Below are positions 45,655 through 56,586 of a stretch of 64,000 bases of DNA, in pieces (positions within the stretch are counted from its first letter, which is position 1; the number at the start of each line of letters is the position of its first letter). The stretch lies in NCBI GenBank assembly GCA_036346225.1, contig JARFIW010000839.1, forward strand, positions 299,001-363,000, given 5' to 3'. This stretch comes from Platerodrilus igneus (Eukaryota; Arthropoda; Insecta; Coleoptera; Lycidae). The notes beneath the pieces are model-generated. The model was not told the origin of the DNA and made no database searches. It saw nothing but the letters and a program-made list of their open reading frames with translations. Made by a program: the position numbers and the translations under genes.

Positions 45655-45850
45655 TGAACAGTTTACACAGTTGAAGAAGTTCCGAAGTCTTCGGTAATCT
45701 TCGAAATTCTTCGAAAGGCTTCGTGGTTGCTCGTGGAACCAAGTATGGACTTAAATACTAAGTAAACGAATGTCTGCACAGGTCGGAGAGGCTGATAAGT
45801 CTTCGGTAGTCTTCGGAACTTTTCGCAGGGCTTCGTGTTTTACTTGTGGG
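45655..45850. repeat. Degenerate direct repeat built on CTTCGGTA/TTCGAA
   Basis: Two related blocks (about 45673-45740 and 45795-45850) share AGTCTTCGGTAxTCTTCG and GGCTTCGTG segments at a shift of about 120 bp. The TTCGAAG core is repeated within each block. Confidence 0.6.
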
Positions 45851-45896
45851 ACAACTTGGAGTTATAAAGAATTATGATATGAACGTAAGAATTTTG

Positions 45897-45899
<3 letters not shown>

Positions 45900-45938
<39 letters not shown>
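45900..45938. repeat. (TA)n microsatellite
   Basis: TA repeat on the 3' side of the truncated minus-strand gypsy element. Confidence 0.95.
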
Positions 45939-45941
<3 letters not shown>

Positions 45942-46169
45942 CTAGAACGTAGTAAAACTAACTCATGACGGAGGTTTACAATAATTTTTTTAAAATTCAA
46001 CGAAGGCATAGAGTAAAATAAAACCTAAATTAGTTAAACGTCTTTTAAAGTAAATGCGATGCAAGTAGCTCTTAATAACTAATGCAGTAATATTGAATTA
46101 GTTTTAGATTATTGGGGAAATAATTTACTTTTCCATAAAACTGAAAAAAATTAACTTTTATACATTTAA

Positions 46170-47413
46170 TTAAATCGGTCCCCTAGACGCACTATTGCTT
46201 CTGTATTCCTGTCCTCGTCGTTCCCAATTCAGTCGAAAATTCCTATTATTGTCAGGCCGTCTCGCAAAATTCTGTGTCCTGTTGTCAAACCCAACCGTAT
46301 TAATGTTTCGTTCTCGTATCTCTCTTGTCCGTCCTACACATACATCGTCATATCTCTGTAAGTATTCTAAAAATGTCTCCCGTTCTGTGATGTTTTGTAA
46401 GGCCACGTGTTGTCTGATTTCCAGTTCAAAATGTCGTGATAAGTATTTGACTATTTGTCTGTCCGTCAATGGTAGATTAAGTTGTTTGGCCACACTGTAT
46501 TTGCGGATGGCATATTGCTCCCTAAAACCTGCAAACTCTCCCTTAAATTTTCCTGTAATCAAGTCGTCCCTAATCTGATCCTGTTTGTGATCACTCCAGT
46601 AATGCTGTAAAAATTTGTTTTCAAAGTGCTGATATGTGTCTATGTCCTGTCCTAATAAATTATACCATGCTTCCGCATTGTCTTTCAATAAAGTCTTTAT
46701 CGTATTAGGTTTGGTCTGTTCGTCAAATAAATTTCCCGCTAGATTTCTTACACTATTAATAAAAATTTGTGGATTTATCCTGTTATCGCCATAAAATTTC
46801 ATATGTTGGTCCAATGATACGCCACCTGTATAAAATCTGGGACCATCCCCGTTAAACTTGACATGTTGTATTTGGTACTACTAACTTCGCGTTCTACCCT
46901 GCCTAACTGATCCCTATATGAGTCCGTTACTTCAGTCATTTTTATATTCATTTCTTCTTCACAAAAAATGCGTACTTCGCACCTTAAATGTCCCATTTCC
47001 TGTCGAAGACCTGTAATGTTTTTCTCATTTCTATCAACCCTACTTTCTACTTCTCCCAGTTTCACGGTAAGACTATTTTTAAATTCTGAAACTTCTTGAT
47101 TCGTCTTATCTATTTTCTGGCTAATCTCCTCTAACTTCCTGTTCGATTCTTCACTCATTTGCTCAAATTTTCGATTTGAGTCCTCTCTCGCTCTATTAGC
47201 TTCATCGCTTAGCTGTTCTAGTTTTCTATTGGATCCTTCGTTCATCCTCTCTAGCATTCTCATTATCATCTCGTTTCCTCGATCCCCTGATTCCGTCCTC
47301 GACTGATCTCTACTGCTTCCAGCTTCTTCCATTTTCGAATTTTTTTCACACAATGCACTATCGTCACTTCCAATTTCCACTCCTTGACTCCTTAACCACT
47401 CCTTTCTCTGCAT
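46170..47413 (-). pseudogene. Ty3/gypsy Gag with one frameshift
   Basis: ORF 47413-46799 holds an acidic start and a long heptad coiled coil (RKLEQLSDEANRAREDSNRK and onward). At 46799-46814 the frame changes, and the second part has the Gag core: AEAWYNLLGQDIDTYQHFEN, then DDLITGKFKG and LEIRQHVALQNITERE, plus an R/N-rich tail. It is related to the Gag at 56587-58380 in layout and core motifs. Pol is absent: the element stops between 46170 and the (TA)n tract at 45938. Confidence 0.9.
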
Positions 47414-47544
47414 ACGTTCTAATCACTCTCACACACTCTACAATACTCTTAAATTTATACACAAACAGAAACTATCTCTCTCAGATCGCCAGTTTCCTGG
47501 AATAAAATCACACAAAATTTTATTTGGAATTCGAGCCACACTTT

Positions 47545-47715
47545 TGGGTCGCCAAGATTATGCTGTGATTCCTACAAAAAGCCTCACCAGAGTAAAAAAA
47601 ATATTCGAGCCTCTCAAACTGGGCGCCAAGATTTGCTGTGATACCTCACCATTATTCGGGAACTGCGGTTTTCGAATCGAGCCCCAGCGTTGGGCCGTCA
47701 AGATTTGCTGTGATT
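47545..47715 (-). repeat. Triplicated LTR end and tRNA-Lys primer-site unit
   Basis: Three units at a period of about 72 bp. On the minus strand each has CACAGCA (LTR end; complement at 47706, 47634 and 47561), then ATCTTGGCG-like sequence and a GGCTCGA. The first unit reads GGCCCAACGCTGGGGCTCGA, close to the complement of insect tRNA-Lys (TGGCGCCCAACGTGGGGCTC). Confidence 0.7.
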
Positions 47716-49146
47716 CTCGCCCTGTTGAATCTCTTCTGATAATCGCCTCTTTACTCTTTCCGCCTCGGCTGCTCACCTAGTTAAAACTTTCATCCTCATT
47801 CATAATAAAAAAAACAAACACATTCCTACCACAAACATCAACGTTAACTCTATTTACATCAATATTCATAATACATTAAAATTTCAAAATTAAACTTCAG
47901 CATAAATTTCAGTATCATAAAATTTCAAGATTAAATTTGTCATCATTTTAATTTGCATCCAGAATTAAAGTCCTTGTAGGATGCATACTAATGTAGTTAA
48001 CAATATGAGCAGACCTAAGTCTGAATAAAAGGGAGCATCTCCCACCCCTTTACGTTAATTAAACAGGTTCGTCTAATTGAGCTCAAAGACAGACCCAAAT
48101 TTTCATCATAATCAAAAACATAAACCGGATAAATACTCCTTTCTACTTATACAAGAAAATTTTACCTTAAAATTAAAATTTTGTGGTTTATACAAATAAC
48201 TACTGTCTATTTTTACCAAACAAATTATAGAGATATTCAACACACACCAAAACATCTAAGATTGAACAACAAAGCATAAGTTACCTGAAGGTTAATGCAC
48301 TCGTGGCTCCAATGTACATCGTCCTTTGTTAACTTCACCATTTCAACTGGGTTATGTTTACGTCCTCGGATTACAGGTCGCCTTTAAAAATTTTTCTACA
48401 CCACCATTCATCTAAAATTGTTTCAGGGCTTTTCAGGAACTCATCTATGTATATCTAAATCTTGTTTTGTGGATCCAATCATGTTTACTAATAACACTTG
48501 ATTACTCACTCCCGAACAAAATAGCAAAGAAATTCATAATTCGTTCACGCTATACAAAGCTGCATACTTAAATGTATTTATTTATTGCTACTAATTTTGA
48601 TAATTGGTACAGTAATACCCGCAAATATAACTAGACTTTATTACCTTATCTATCTTTTCTAAGTGCACTAATGCATAATAACTTGTATCGTAGCACGTAT
48701 TCTGCTTGCAGTATCGTATAACATCAAAAAAAATAATAAACAGAGCACTGTTTAAAGTATTGAATAAAGGCAAAGATCTAAGAGCCAAACTGTTTAAAGT
48801 ATTGAATAAAAATCGAAAATCTAAGAGAGCGAAACTCATATGAACACGAGTTTATATAATGGCGCGCTTGCACGTCGGATTTGTCCCTCAACAGACAATT
48901 TTTGGAATTTCGCATTCTATGTTCCCTTTTCGACAGCTCGGTACGCGATTCTACAAAATTTGCACTCGCGCCAGTTGAAAATCTAAGAAATTTTCACACG
49001 TTGCGCAACGCGTCTGCGAACAACTAATTAATTTTGTACAGAAATTGTTGTTTTCACCTCTCATATCTGCAATTTATTTCAACCAATCGCAAACCTAGTG
49101 ACGTTGCTCCAATCACGCCTTTTATTATCCGTGTCTCTGTTTTACC
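47706..49146 (-). repeat. Gypsy-type LTR (copy 2)
   Basis: Reverse-complement relative of LTR copy 1 (2860-4279). It ends CACAGCA at 47706 and leads into the primer-site units and gag, so it is the 5' LTR of this truncated element. The upstream end is cut or covered by the Penelope repeat starting at 49147. Confidence 0.8.
48823..48860 (-). promoter_or_regulatory. LTR core promoter: TATA box and GCTCTCTT start motif
   Basis: Minus strand ATTATATAAA (48860-48851) with GCTCTCTT (48830-48823) about 27 bp downstream, as in copies 1 and 3. A splice-donor-like CTTCAGGTAACTT follows at 48284. Confidence 0.55.
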
Positions 49147-49301
49147 TTCTTAAGCTTCTTTGGGAATTAAACCACTCATAGTTTTTAAAATGATCTTTAT
49201 TTACGTTTCGATCCATTACCTAGGATCGTTGTCAAAATAATAAAAACTTTAAGTTTGACGTTTATGACATAAATTGAAGGCTACTTTGATTTATTGATGT
49301 T
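49147..49301 (-). repeat. Penelope terminal direct repeat, left
   Basis: About 155 bp, nearly identical to 50483-50637 in the same orientation. It includes the first codons of the Penelope ORF and the stem-GAAA motif. Confidence 0.9.
49205..49236 (-). ncRNA. Candidate hammerhead-like ribozyme motif (copy d)
   Basis: Minus strand: TTGACAAC, stem GATCC/GGATC with an 8-nt loop, then GAAACGTAAA. The box before the stem departs from CTGATGA at catalytic positions, so it is probably inactive. Confidence 0.4.
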
Positions 49302-49576
49302 TGAAATATTTGGTTTGAGTACACTAAACAAAAATTTTTAAAGTTTAAAAGAATGATTGCCTTCAATTTGTGTTGCGACCTGGGATCGACTTTCCTAAGG
49401 TAGCCAATACGCTTAACGTGAAATCAGCTGATTAACTTTTATTGGTGAATTTTATATAAATTCAATAATTTGGGTAACATTTTTTAACATGTTTCTATTT
49501 ATACAATTGATAGATTTCTGATTTTATGTCTTATATTACCGAGATTCAGTGAAGGGGGTTAAGCAACCTGTGGCTA

Positions 49577-50560
49577 TCAAGATCCCCCAACATTTATAAT
49601 TTGCCGAAACAATGGTTTTCTAGTTAATATGCTTATTGTTATGTAATTAGTTACTTTTGTGTTGTAATCGTTTTTATTCATTATTACTGTTGCATTGCCT
49701 TTGTCAGCAGGTAGAATTATAATTGAGTTATCGTTTTTTAGATTGCGAATTGCTTTTATTTTGTTATTACTTACATTTGGCTTTATTTTGTGATTCTTTT
49801 CTATTTCGATTTTACATCGTATTCTAAATTCGTTTGCTTGATCTTCTTCGAGTTGGTTTGCTGTTTTCTTAATACAGCTAATTATTTCAAAGGTTGGTAT
49901 TGATTTTGGTGTTACTGCAAAGTTAAGGCCTTTTGAAAGAATTGATTTTTCTGTGTCGTTAATAGTTCTGTTTGATAAATTTATCACGGTGTTTAGCATG
50001 GTGTTCCTGTTTTCTAACGTTTTAGTTTGTGTGTTATTTTTCTCTATAAATAGGTTATTAAATTTCTTTATGTGAATTTCTTTTGTTTGGAAAATACTGA
50101 TTCGTAGTAGGTTTTTGCACTAACGAGAATTTTATCAAAATCATATTTTGTTACCTTTATTCGTATGAAATTTATAATGCCCTCAATATCTTGTTTTAAC
50201 TTATAAATAATGTGTCGATGGTTTTGTAGTCTTTCCCTCATCATACTGTAACTTGTTCTTTCGAGAATTCTTGATAGTTTATTGCTTGTCTTTCCAAATT
50301 TGATTCTAAATCCTTTTGGTATTATTTCATTGTTTCTGCACTTTATTAGGAATGTGAGTGAATTTTTGGAATGCGATAGCTTTAGGTTTAGATTGTCCAA
50401 CTGTCTAAAACAAATACAAATTTCAGGCCCATACCTGACTTGTAAATACTCCCTGTATGTTTGTGGTGGTTTGTTTAGCATTCTTCTTAAGCTTCTTTGG
50501 GAATTAAACCACTTATAGTTTTTAAAATGATCTTTATTTACGTTTCGATCCATGACCTAG
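49577..50560 (-). pseudogene. Penelope-like element ORF, N-terminal region
   Basis: ORF 50553-50068 starts MDRNVNKDHFKNYKWFNSQR, then the Penelope N-terminal block SLTFLIKCRNNEIIPKGFRI and LSRILERTSYSMMRERLQ. After a break near 50050 it continues 49999-49577 with VINLSNRTINDTEKSILSKG, NFAVTPKSIP and SIIILPADKGNATVIM, the beginning of the RT domain. The catalytic RT and nuclease are missing: only the 5' part sits between the two direct repeats. Confidence 0.9.
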
Positions 50561-50637
50561 GATCGTTGTCAAAATAATAAAAACTTCAAGTTTGACGTTT
50601 ATGACATACATTGAAGGTTACTTTGATTTATTCAAGA
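50483..50637 (-). repeat. Penelope terminal direct repeat, right (5' in sense)
   Basis: Second copy of 49147-49301, spanning the ORF start. Direct terminal repeats are a known arrangement in Penelope elements. Confidence 0.9.
50542..50574 (-). ncRNA. Candidate hammerhead-like ribozyme motif (copy e)
   Basis: The same motif as at 49205-49236, here overlapping the ATG of the Penelope ORF (ATGGATCGAAACG). Confidence 0.4.
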
Positions 50638-50780
50638 TAACAGTACTGGATTAAATAAAGTTGACATGCTCATGAAATGCCGAATGAAGTATTTAAAACG
50701 AAATGTAGGGTTGAAAACAATTGTAAAAAGGCTATATATAAAGGTTAGGGCATGTTTAAAGTGGTAAAAGTGTAAAAGAT

Positions 50781-50945
50781 ATGAGTAGATAGGCAAAGGA
50801 CGTGTAAGGTAAAAGATGAGAGTAGATAAGCAGAGGAAACTTGAAGCAAAGATATGAGTAGATAGGCAAAGGCCGTTTAAACTCAACGGTATGAGTAGAT
50901 GGGCAATGGAAAGTCACAGCAAAATGTGAGAGTAGATAAGCAAAG
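50781..50945. repeat. Tandem repeat of about 36 bp, five copies
   Basis: A GAGTAGATAGGCAAAGG-like core starts at 50781, 50817, 50854, 50891 and 50926. The units alternate between ATGAGTAGATAGGC and GAGAGTAGATAAGC. The sequences between cores vary. Confidence 0.75.
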
Positions 50946-51998
50946 GGAGTTCAAATTATGTTTGTCAAAATGCCAAAGAACAGTCATGCTTGGAATGCCA
51001 AGATGGTAATGCAAACAGGTTTGATGTGATTTGTTGCAAGGGAGGGTAAAATATTTTATAGATGTAGTTTTTAAAGTAGTATGTATAGAAATGGATTCAA
51101 CATGTAAAAAAAATAGGTAAGTGTGCTGTAAGACAAAGGGTGTAAAGTACCTAGGTGATAAAGTTTGATGATAGATTGAAATTTTAAAAAAATTGTAATT
51201 ACTGAAAATGTTGATATAAAATAAAGATATATTTATATGAAGCTCCGTCGTATTAATTAAAAAAAGGTTAAAATAAACGCAAACAAAATGAATGTAGTGC
51301 ACGCCATAAAAAGGCAAGAGAAGATATTGAAGTTTATGTAACAGGAAAAACCAGTACTTCGAAAATATAAAATAAAAGCAACGACATAGAAAATCATTAT
51401 GTATTTAGGTGCAGTAAGGAAGTTCAATTAAACCTTAACCGTGAAGGAGAGCCTCCAGTGAGATACAAGTGGAAATAGGACGTGCAGGCAACAACAGTCG
51501 GAAAGAGTTTTACAAAACGGTGAAACGCAGTGAAAAGACAACAGGAGAGCGTACAAAAAGGAGTATCCATTTATTAAAATTTTTTATTTCGTTATAGTAG
51601 TGATTCAATTCTAGAAATGTTCCGAAGACTAAAGTAAACCGTTTATTTCGTAGATCACTTACCTCAAATGGCATTCCATGAAAGATTTCACACCACAGCA
51701 AGGAAGACACCACCAGTTGGAACAATATCAGGTACTAAGTTATAATACAGTAAACGCTTATTCTTGTTTCAAATTTGCATGACTGACCATATGAATGGTG
51801 TAAGAATGCCTTCAACCATGGTAGTTTAAATATTACGGCAACGTCTGAACCGGCACGGCATTTATAGACCGCGCAGATTTAGTTGTAGACAAGGATGTTA
51901 CATACGAGGGCGTGTACGTATTCGTGTTGAGGGACACTAGTAGATTTCACTCTGTAACGATCCCACGCCGGGTAAAATCGAACGTAGGGTAGTTGAGT

Positions 51999-52000
<2 letters not shown>
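50946..52000. other. No gene seen
   Basis: Purine-rich + strand with no convincing coding frame; the minus-strand ORF near 50883-51317 is a low-complexity shadow. The purine bias resembles that of the gypsy LTRs in this window, so part of it may be an unrecognised LTR belonging to the gag fragment at 52127. Confidence 0.4.
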
Positions 52001-52077
<77 letters not shown>

Positions 52078-52084
52078 ATATATA
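52001..52084. repeat. (TA)n microsatellite
   Basis: TA repeat with small interruptions, just ahead of the gypsy primer-site and gag fragment. Confidence 0.95.
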
Positions 52085-52126
52085 AAGGTTTAATAGTTAG
52101 AGGAAAAGAAAAACTATACATAATAT

Positions 52127-52606
52127 ATGGCGGCCAACAACGTGGGGCGAGTTAAGGTGTATTAGAATATTTGGCGAACGCAACGAGACACTCGATGAGA
52201 TATTAGTAAAATAAGGGACATAAAAGTTTAGGTGGGGCCCGTAGTGAAATTTAACAGAATAATTGGATTAAATAAGATAGCAGAGATTACGGACGAGGAA
52301 AACAGACGCATAACGAGGTCAGGAAGGATGTACGAAATTGACGCGGAAATTTCAGCACAGGACAAGGGGCAAGAAGCTGGGGGTGATGTCCAGGAAACGG
52401 AGGCGAAGCAGGTCGAACCGGAGGTGATGAGAATGGAAACGGACAAGGCGACGGTGCAGGAGGTAACCGAAACAGAAACAGCCGGAAACCAAGAGATTAT
52501 GCGGTTTCTGATGAGTTTAAAAGACGATTTTAAGACATCACACACGGAACTAAAAAATGATTTAATGAAAAAAATTGCCGAGTCGCAGACGACTACAAAT
52601 TCGTAG
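52127..52606 (+). pseudogene. Ty3/gypsy leader and Gag N-terminal fragment
   Basis: ATGGCGGCCAACAACGTGGG at 52127 resembles the tRNA-Lys primer site. The GGTGGGGCCCGTAGT block at 52232 is identical to one at 56527, and the Gag start RRITRSGRMYEI, EPEVMRMETDKATV and IMRFLMSLKDDFKTSHTELK parallels codons 8-95 of the Gag at 56587. The equivalent of its ATG has become ATT (about 52286). It ends in a stop at 52604-52606, where similarity also stops. Confidence 0.85.
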
Positions 52607-52897
52607 TTGGTCGTTTACCCTATAAACATGTAATTTTAATAATTAAAGTTAAATAATCTCTTTTTAGATACTCCAATATTTGTATTTTAACCAGTTGTGA
52701 CTAACAACAACCCTGGTGTGTAGGGTTGTGTTTATAATTTTAATATCTATGCATTTACAATTAAAATCTTGATAAAGACAACAACCCTTGCCAAAACGTC
52801 GATTTATAATTAAATATATGCAAAATATTATTTCGTTTTAATTTTTTGGACTAAAATATCCCAATTGTACAGTACCATTTTATCGAGAAAACACTAT
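52607..52897. other. No gene seen
   Basis: AT-rich spacer. A GGTTGTTGT/ACAACAACC short inverted motif lies near 52705-52790. Confidence 0.4.

Positions 52898-52971
<74 letters not shown>
52898..52971. repeat. (TA)n microsatellite
   Basis: Long TA repeat ending in CAGGTAGGTAATTG. Confidence 0.95.
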
Positions 52972-52973
<2 letters not shown>

Positions 52974-54416
52974 GTAGGTAATTGCGTTTACATCGAAAGC
53001 AGTTTGTATTTTATTTTTGATAACAGAGTTCCTTACACAAGTTATGCATCGTCAGGAATTTTTTCATTGTCAAGGTGCTGAATTATAGGTTACAGGTAAA
53101 TTTAATTACACGTTAAATTATAAGATAACTACAGTAATTTTTTATTCTGGTTTTAAAAATTTGTGTACCTAATCACAACCAGAAAAACGGCTTTTTATTT
53201 TTGTTTTAAAAGCAAGATATTAAAATCATTTAAAAGGTACAAAGTTGCTTTTGTTAACGTTTTATCCCACATAGCATGAGTGTAAATTACTAAACCCACA
53301 AAATTGACAGTCCAATTTAGCTTTGGATTAGATTGATTTAATCTCAGTTTACAGAACGGTGTAATTCAATGTTTTGACTTTTAATCTGAGTGCATATTTC
53401 CTATAGATGCTCTTATTTTTTTGCGATTGAAAATAAAAATACAATGATCTAATTGCGTAGAGTTGGCTTCAGTACGTAACTATGGAAATGCGAATGCTTG
53501 CATAAATCCAACTGAAGTCAATAGACTAAACCTTCGTTGTCAAAAAAAAAAACGTTTGTTGTATGTAATTTTTTGTAATCAAGTACTACAAATTAAGCAA
53601 TAGATAAATTCTATGATATCGGGCATTCTTTAATATATTTAATTAAAATGTATAAAAGTCAATTTCTTTCAGTTTTACTGAAAAAGTAAATGTTTCAAAC
53701 AATTTCTCGGTAAATTTATTTTTGTGGATTTGTAATTTACAACTTTAATTTTAAATATGGTATAATAGTGTGTTTAAAATCTAAGTAAAACTAATAACCA
53801 GCTAATCTTAGATTGCGTTGATCAATTATAATTGCTTTCAGGGTTGGGAGTCCTATTTATGCCGACTGAGTGGGTTTATTATTCTGCGGACGTCGGCATT
53901 AAATTTCTTGCTAAATACATTTATTTCATTTTTCTGCGGACGTCAGCAAGAAATTTCCACATGACTGGGTTTATTAAATTTTCTGCAGATTTCATATTTT
54001 TACAACTGCTGTCTAGACAATACCTTAGCATTAAATTCTTGCTAACATGGGTTAAATTTTCTGCTGTTCTTGTTGTTTAATAATTTTATATACTCAAGAT
54101 ATGTGTGTGATAATCGCTCAATCTTTATTGTCAAGTTGTAGTCGTGTTCTGTAAAACAAATCAAAAATTAAAACTTTTTTTAAAATTGCCCTAGTCAGGA
54201 AAAAATAATGATAGTGGTTGGGTTAAAATTATTGAGTAGTTTATAGTCAATCCAAATGAAGTGCTGGAAAAATTGTTGGCTCCGTGAGCAGATCCACCAT
54301 TTGCAACGTACGACCTAATGACACCAATACACAGTCTGTATTCGTTGGCTTAATATAGATTTAATTTTCTTAATGCATTTACTTGATCTAATCCTCATCT
54401 GAATTTTTTTTTTTAG
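52972..54416. other. No gene seen; probable intron or intergenic DNA
   Basis: AT-rich. Two short GCGGACGTC segments at 53886 and 53937 with TTCTTGCT/AGCAAGAA form a small inverted pair. The stretch ends in a T-rich tract just before the exon-like segment at 54417. Confidence 0.45.
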
Positions 54417-54490
54417 TGAACAAGAAGAAGAACAACCAGAAACGACCGCGCGTCAAAGATGAAGAAGACAGCCCTCACAGAACCGATAAG
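54417..54490 (+). CDS. Candidate host exon encoding a basic, NLS-like peptide
   Basis: Preceded by a run of 13 T and AG (acceptor at 54415-54416) and followed by AAG|GTAATA (donor at 54491). One frame reads NKKKNNQKRPRVKDEEDSPH and on to the donor without a stop; this is a nuclear-localisation-like basic cluster followed by acidic and Ser residues. Another frame reads EQEEEQPETTARQR and then stops, which would suit a last exon joined to a 6530-6601-like exon ending in two bases. No family was recognised. Confidence 0.45.
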
Positions 54491-54631
54491 GTAATATTTT
54501 ACCGTTCAGAGTTGAAGTGAATTAGAACTGTTCTTTGTATTTGGGATGCTTGCACATTTGGAAAACGAAGATATAAACAACTTAGGTAAATTATAGTATG
54601 TTTATTCTGTAGTACATAACATTATATTTTC

Positions 54632-54634
<3 letters not shown>

Positions 54635-54678
<44 letters not shown>
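54635..54678. repeat. (TA)n microsatellite, left target of gypsy insertion
   Basis: TA repeat meeting the LTR start TGTAATG at 54679. The tract resumes at 63591 after the 3' LTR. Confidence 0.95.
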
Positions 54679-54681
<3 letters not shown>

Positions 54682-56431
54682 AATGTAAGGGGGGGTACAA
54701 GGTTTCTAAGGGTAGATTTGTGTTAAAAAGGGTGTATGCCAAACGACATAATTCATATATCAGATCCAATAAGTTAAAACTATATTTTGCCGTACTTTAC
54801 ATATGCTAAAGTATTTACCATTTTAGTTTGAAACGTATGTGCCAAAAGGTAAACAAAATGACTTAATGACGTTGATACAATGCACGGTACTCAAGGTTTT
54901 ATACTAAGTTGAAATTTTATAAGCCATTGAAAGTACATTTGCCGTCGGAAAACCGGACGCGTCTACGGATGTCTACAATCAACCAAGCGTCCAGGTCTTG
55001 TGTGAATTATTTTGGCTTTTCATTTAAGTAGAATCAACTTTTGGACGAATTGTAAATTCAAAATTATAAGTGAATAGAAATCAAAGATATAATTGGAGAA
55101 TTGTGAAGTGTTTAGGACCAATGGTAGAAATTAGGATTGTATGTAAAGACTATAGTTAAGGTATTTGTGACACTAGAGAAAAGAAAAGTTGTTATTGGAT
55201 AGTTTTATGATTTTAAAATGTGATTAAGTAAGCTAGTTTTGTTATGCTTATTGCCTAGCGAAGTAAATAAGGGGATTCTATTTCGACCATTTTAGTAAAA
55301 AGACGTGTTTTGCAAACCTGCGTTAAAGTTGTATAAATATTTGGATAAAATAAATGTTTTTTGAGTTTAAATAGTATGATTATTAAAGTGAAGGTATAAA
55401 AGCGACGATTATAGAAGGATATTTAAAGTAAAGTGCGACGGGAAAGCAACGGATATGTATTTATATTTGAGCGAGATTGGTATTGGAATTGGAACGATTT
55501 TGGTTTAAAGGCAGTAGGAGATTCGAGTGGTTATACAAAGCGACGGCGAGGCAACGACGATATTAATAATTTTGGAGTGATTTGGATAAAGATTAACGGC
55601 AGTAGGACATTGAGTGGACATTGAAGTATAGCAGGGCATAGATTGAATTGGAATAGGACGGCAGGATAGATTTGGATTTGATTACGAAAATGTGAAAGGA
55701 TTAATTGGAGCACGCAGACAGAAAACAGGAGAGCAGCAAAGTACAGGGGAAGATTCAACGCAGAAACAAAGGAAACACGGAAGGATTAACGCAGGGGGAA
55801 GTAAATACAACGGTATATTCAAAATTCTAAAATCAGGGTAAATTATTTCAGATTTGGGGTCAGCAAAATTATATTAAGACACCTGGAGGCGATACGCAAG
55901 TACATCAGTGATTGTGAATCCTTGTAAAGGCGCGTACGGCGAATAAGAACTTGAGCCAGCAACATCTAAAGAAGGCATCAGCGCAGTATAATTCAGGTGA
56001 GTACCGTATAATATCTTAAAACGTCAAACACAAGTCAGACATTGTATACATAAATTAATTTGGCACCAAGCAACATTGATCAGTAAAATTTGGCATATAC
56101 AGTAAATAATTACATATTAAAAAGTAGTAAAACAAACGAGTGTGCAGTTTGGTTGGGCAGTGCACATCTACTCACGATTGAACCCACGGTGAGTAGGTGA
56201 ACACCCTGAGATAAAGGTTTCATATAGTGGAGGCATAAAAATAGTAAACAGTTAAATAAATAACCAACCAAACTGTGCTAAAACACATCATATAGGAATC
56301 ATTCATTGAATACTAAAATAGGGGCGACGACAAAAGTCGTGCATCAATATTTAAATAAATAAAAATTAAATTAAATTATAAATATATATAAAATAAAATT
56401 AGGGCGGAGGGGTGGAGTAATAATAGTAGCA
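54679..56431 (+). repeat. Gypsy 5' LTR
   Basis: TGTAATGTAAGG at the start and GTAATAATAGTAGCA at the end. A TATAAAA at 55394-55400 is a candidate TATA box. The LTR is long for gypsy elements. A 63-codon ORF at 55433-55624 is kept in both LTRs but has no recognisable content. Confidence 0.95.
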
Positions 56432-56443
56432 GCCATAAGAAGG

Positions 56444-56467
56444 TGGCAAACCCAACGTGAGGCTCGA
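56444..56467 (+). other. Degenerate tRNA-Lys primer binding site
   Basis: TGGCAAACCCAACGTGAGG followed by CTCGAA, 12 bp after the LTR end. It matches the tRNA-Lys complement TGGCGCCCAACGTGGGGC apart from an insertion and two changes. Confidence 0.6.
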
Positions 56468-56586
56468 AAAAAAAGCTAGAAAAGAATTAGAGTGAAAAAT
56501 AGTAGGATACGGGATCCAGAGATTAGGTGGGGCCCGTAGTTTTTTTTTATTTTGCAGAAAAAGGAGGTCAAAACTAAGCAGCAGAG

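Noticed and set aside
50632..51317. Minus-strand ORFs of 84 and 144 codons rich in L, S, F and Y
   Set aside because: Low-complexity reading of a purine-rich strand and of the 36-bp tandem repeat.
55433..55624. 63-codon ORF present in both gypsy LTRs (also 62592-62783)
   Set aside because: Kept only because the LTRs are young copies of each other; no start context, no recognisable content.
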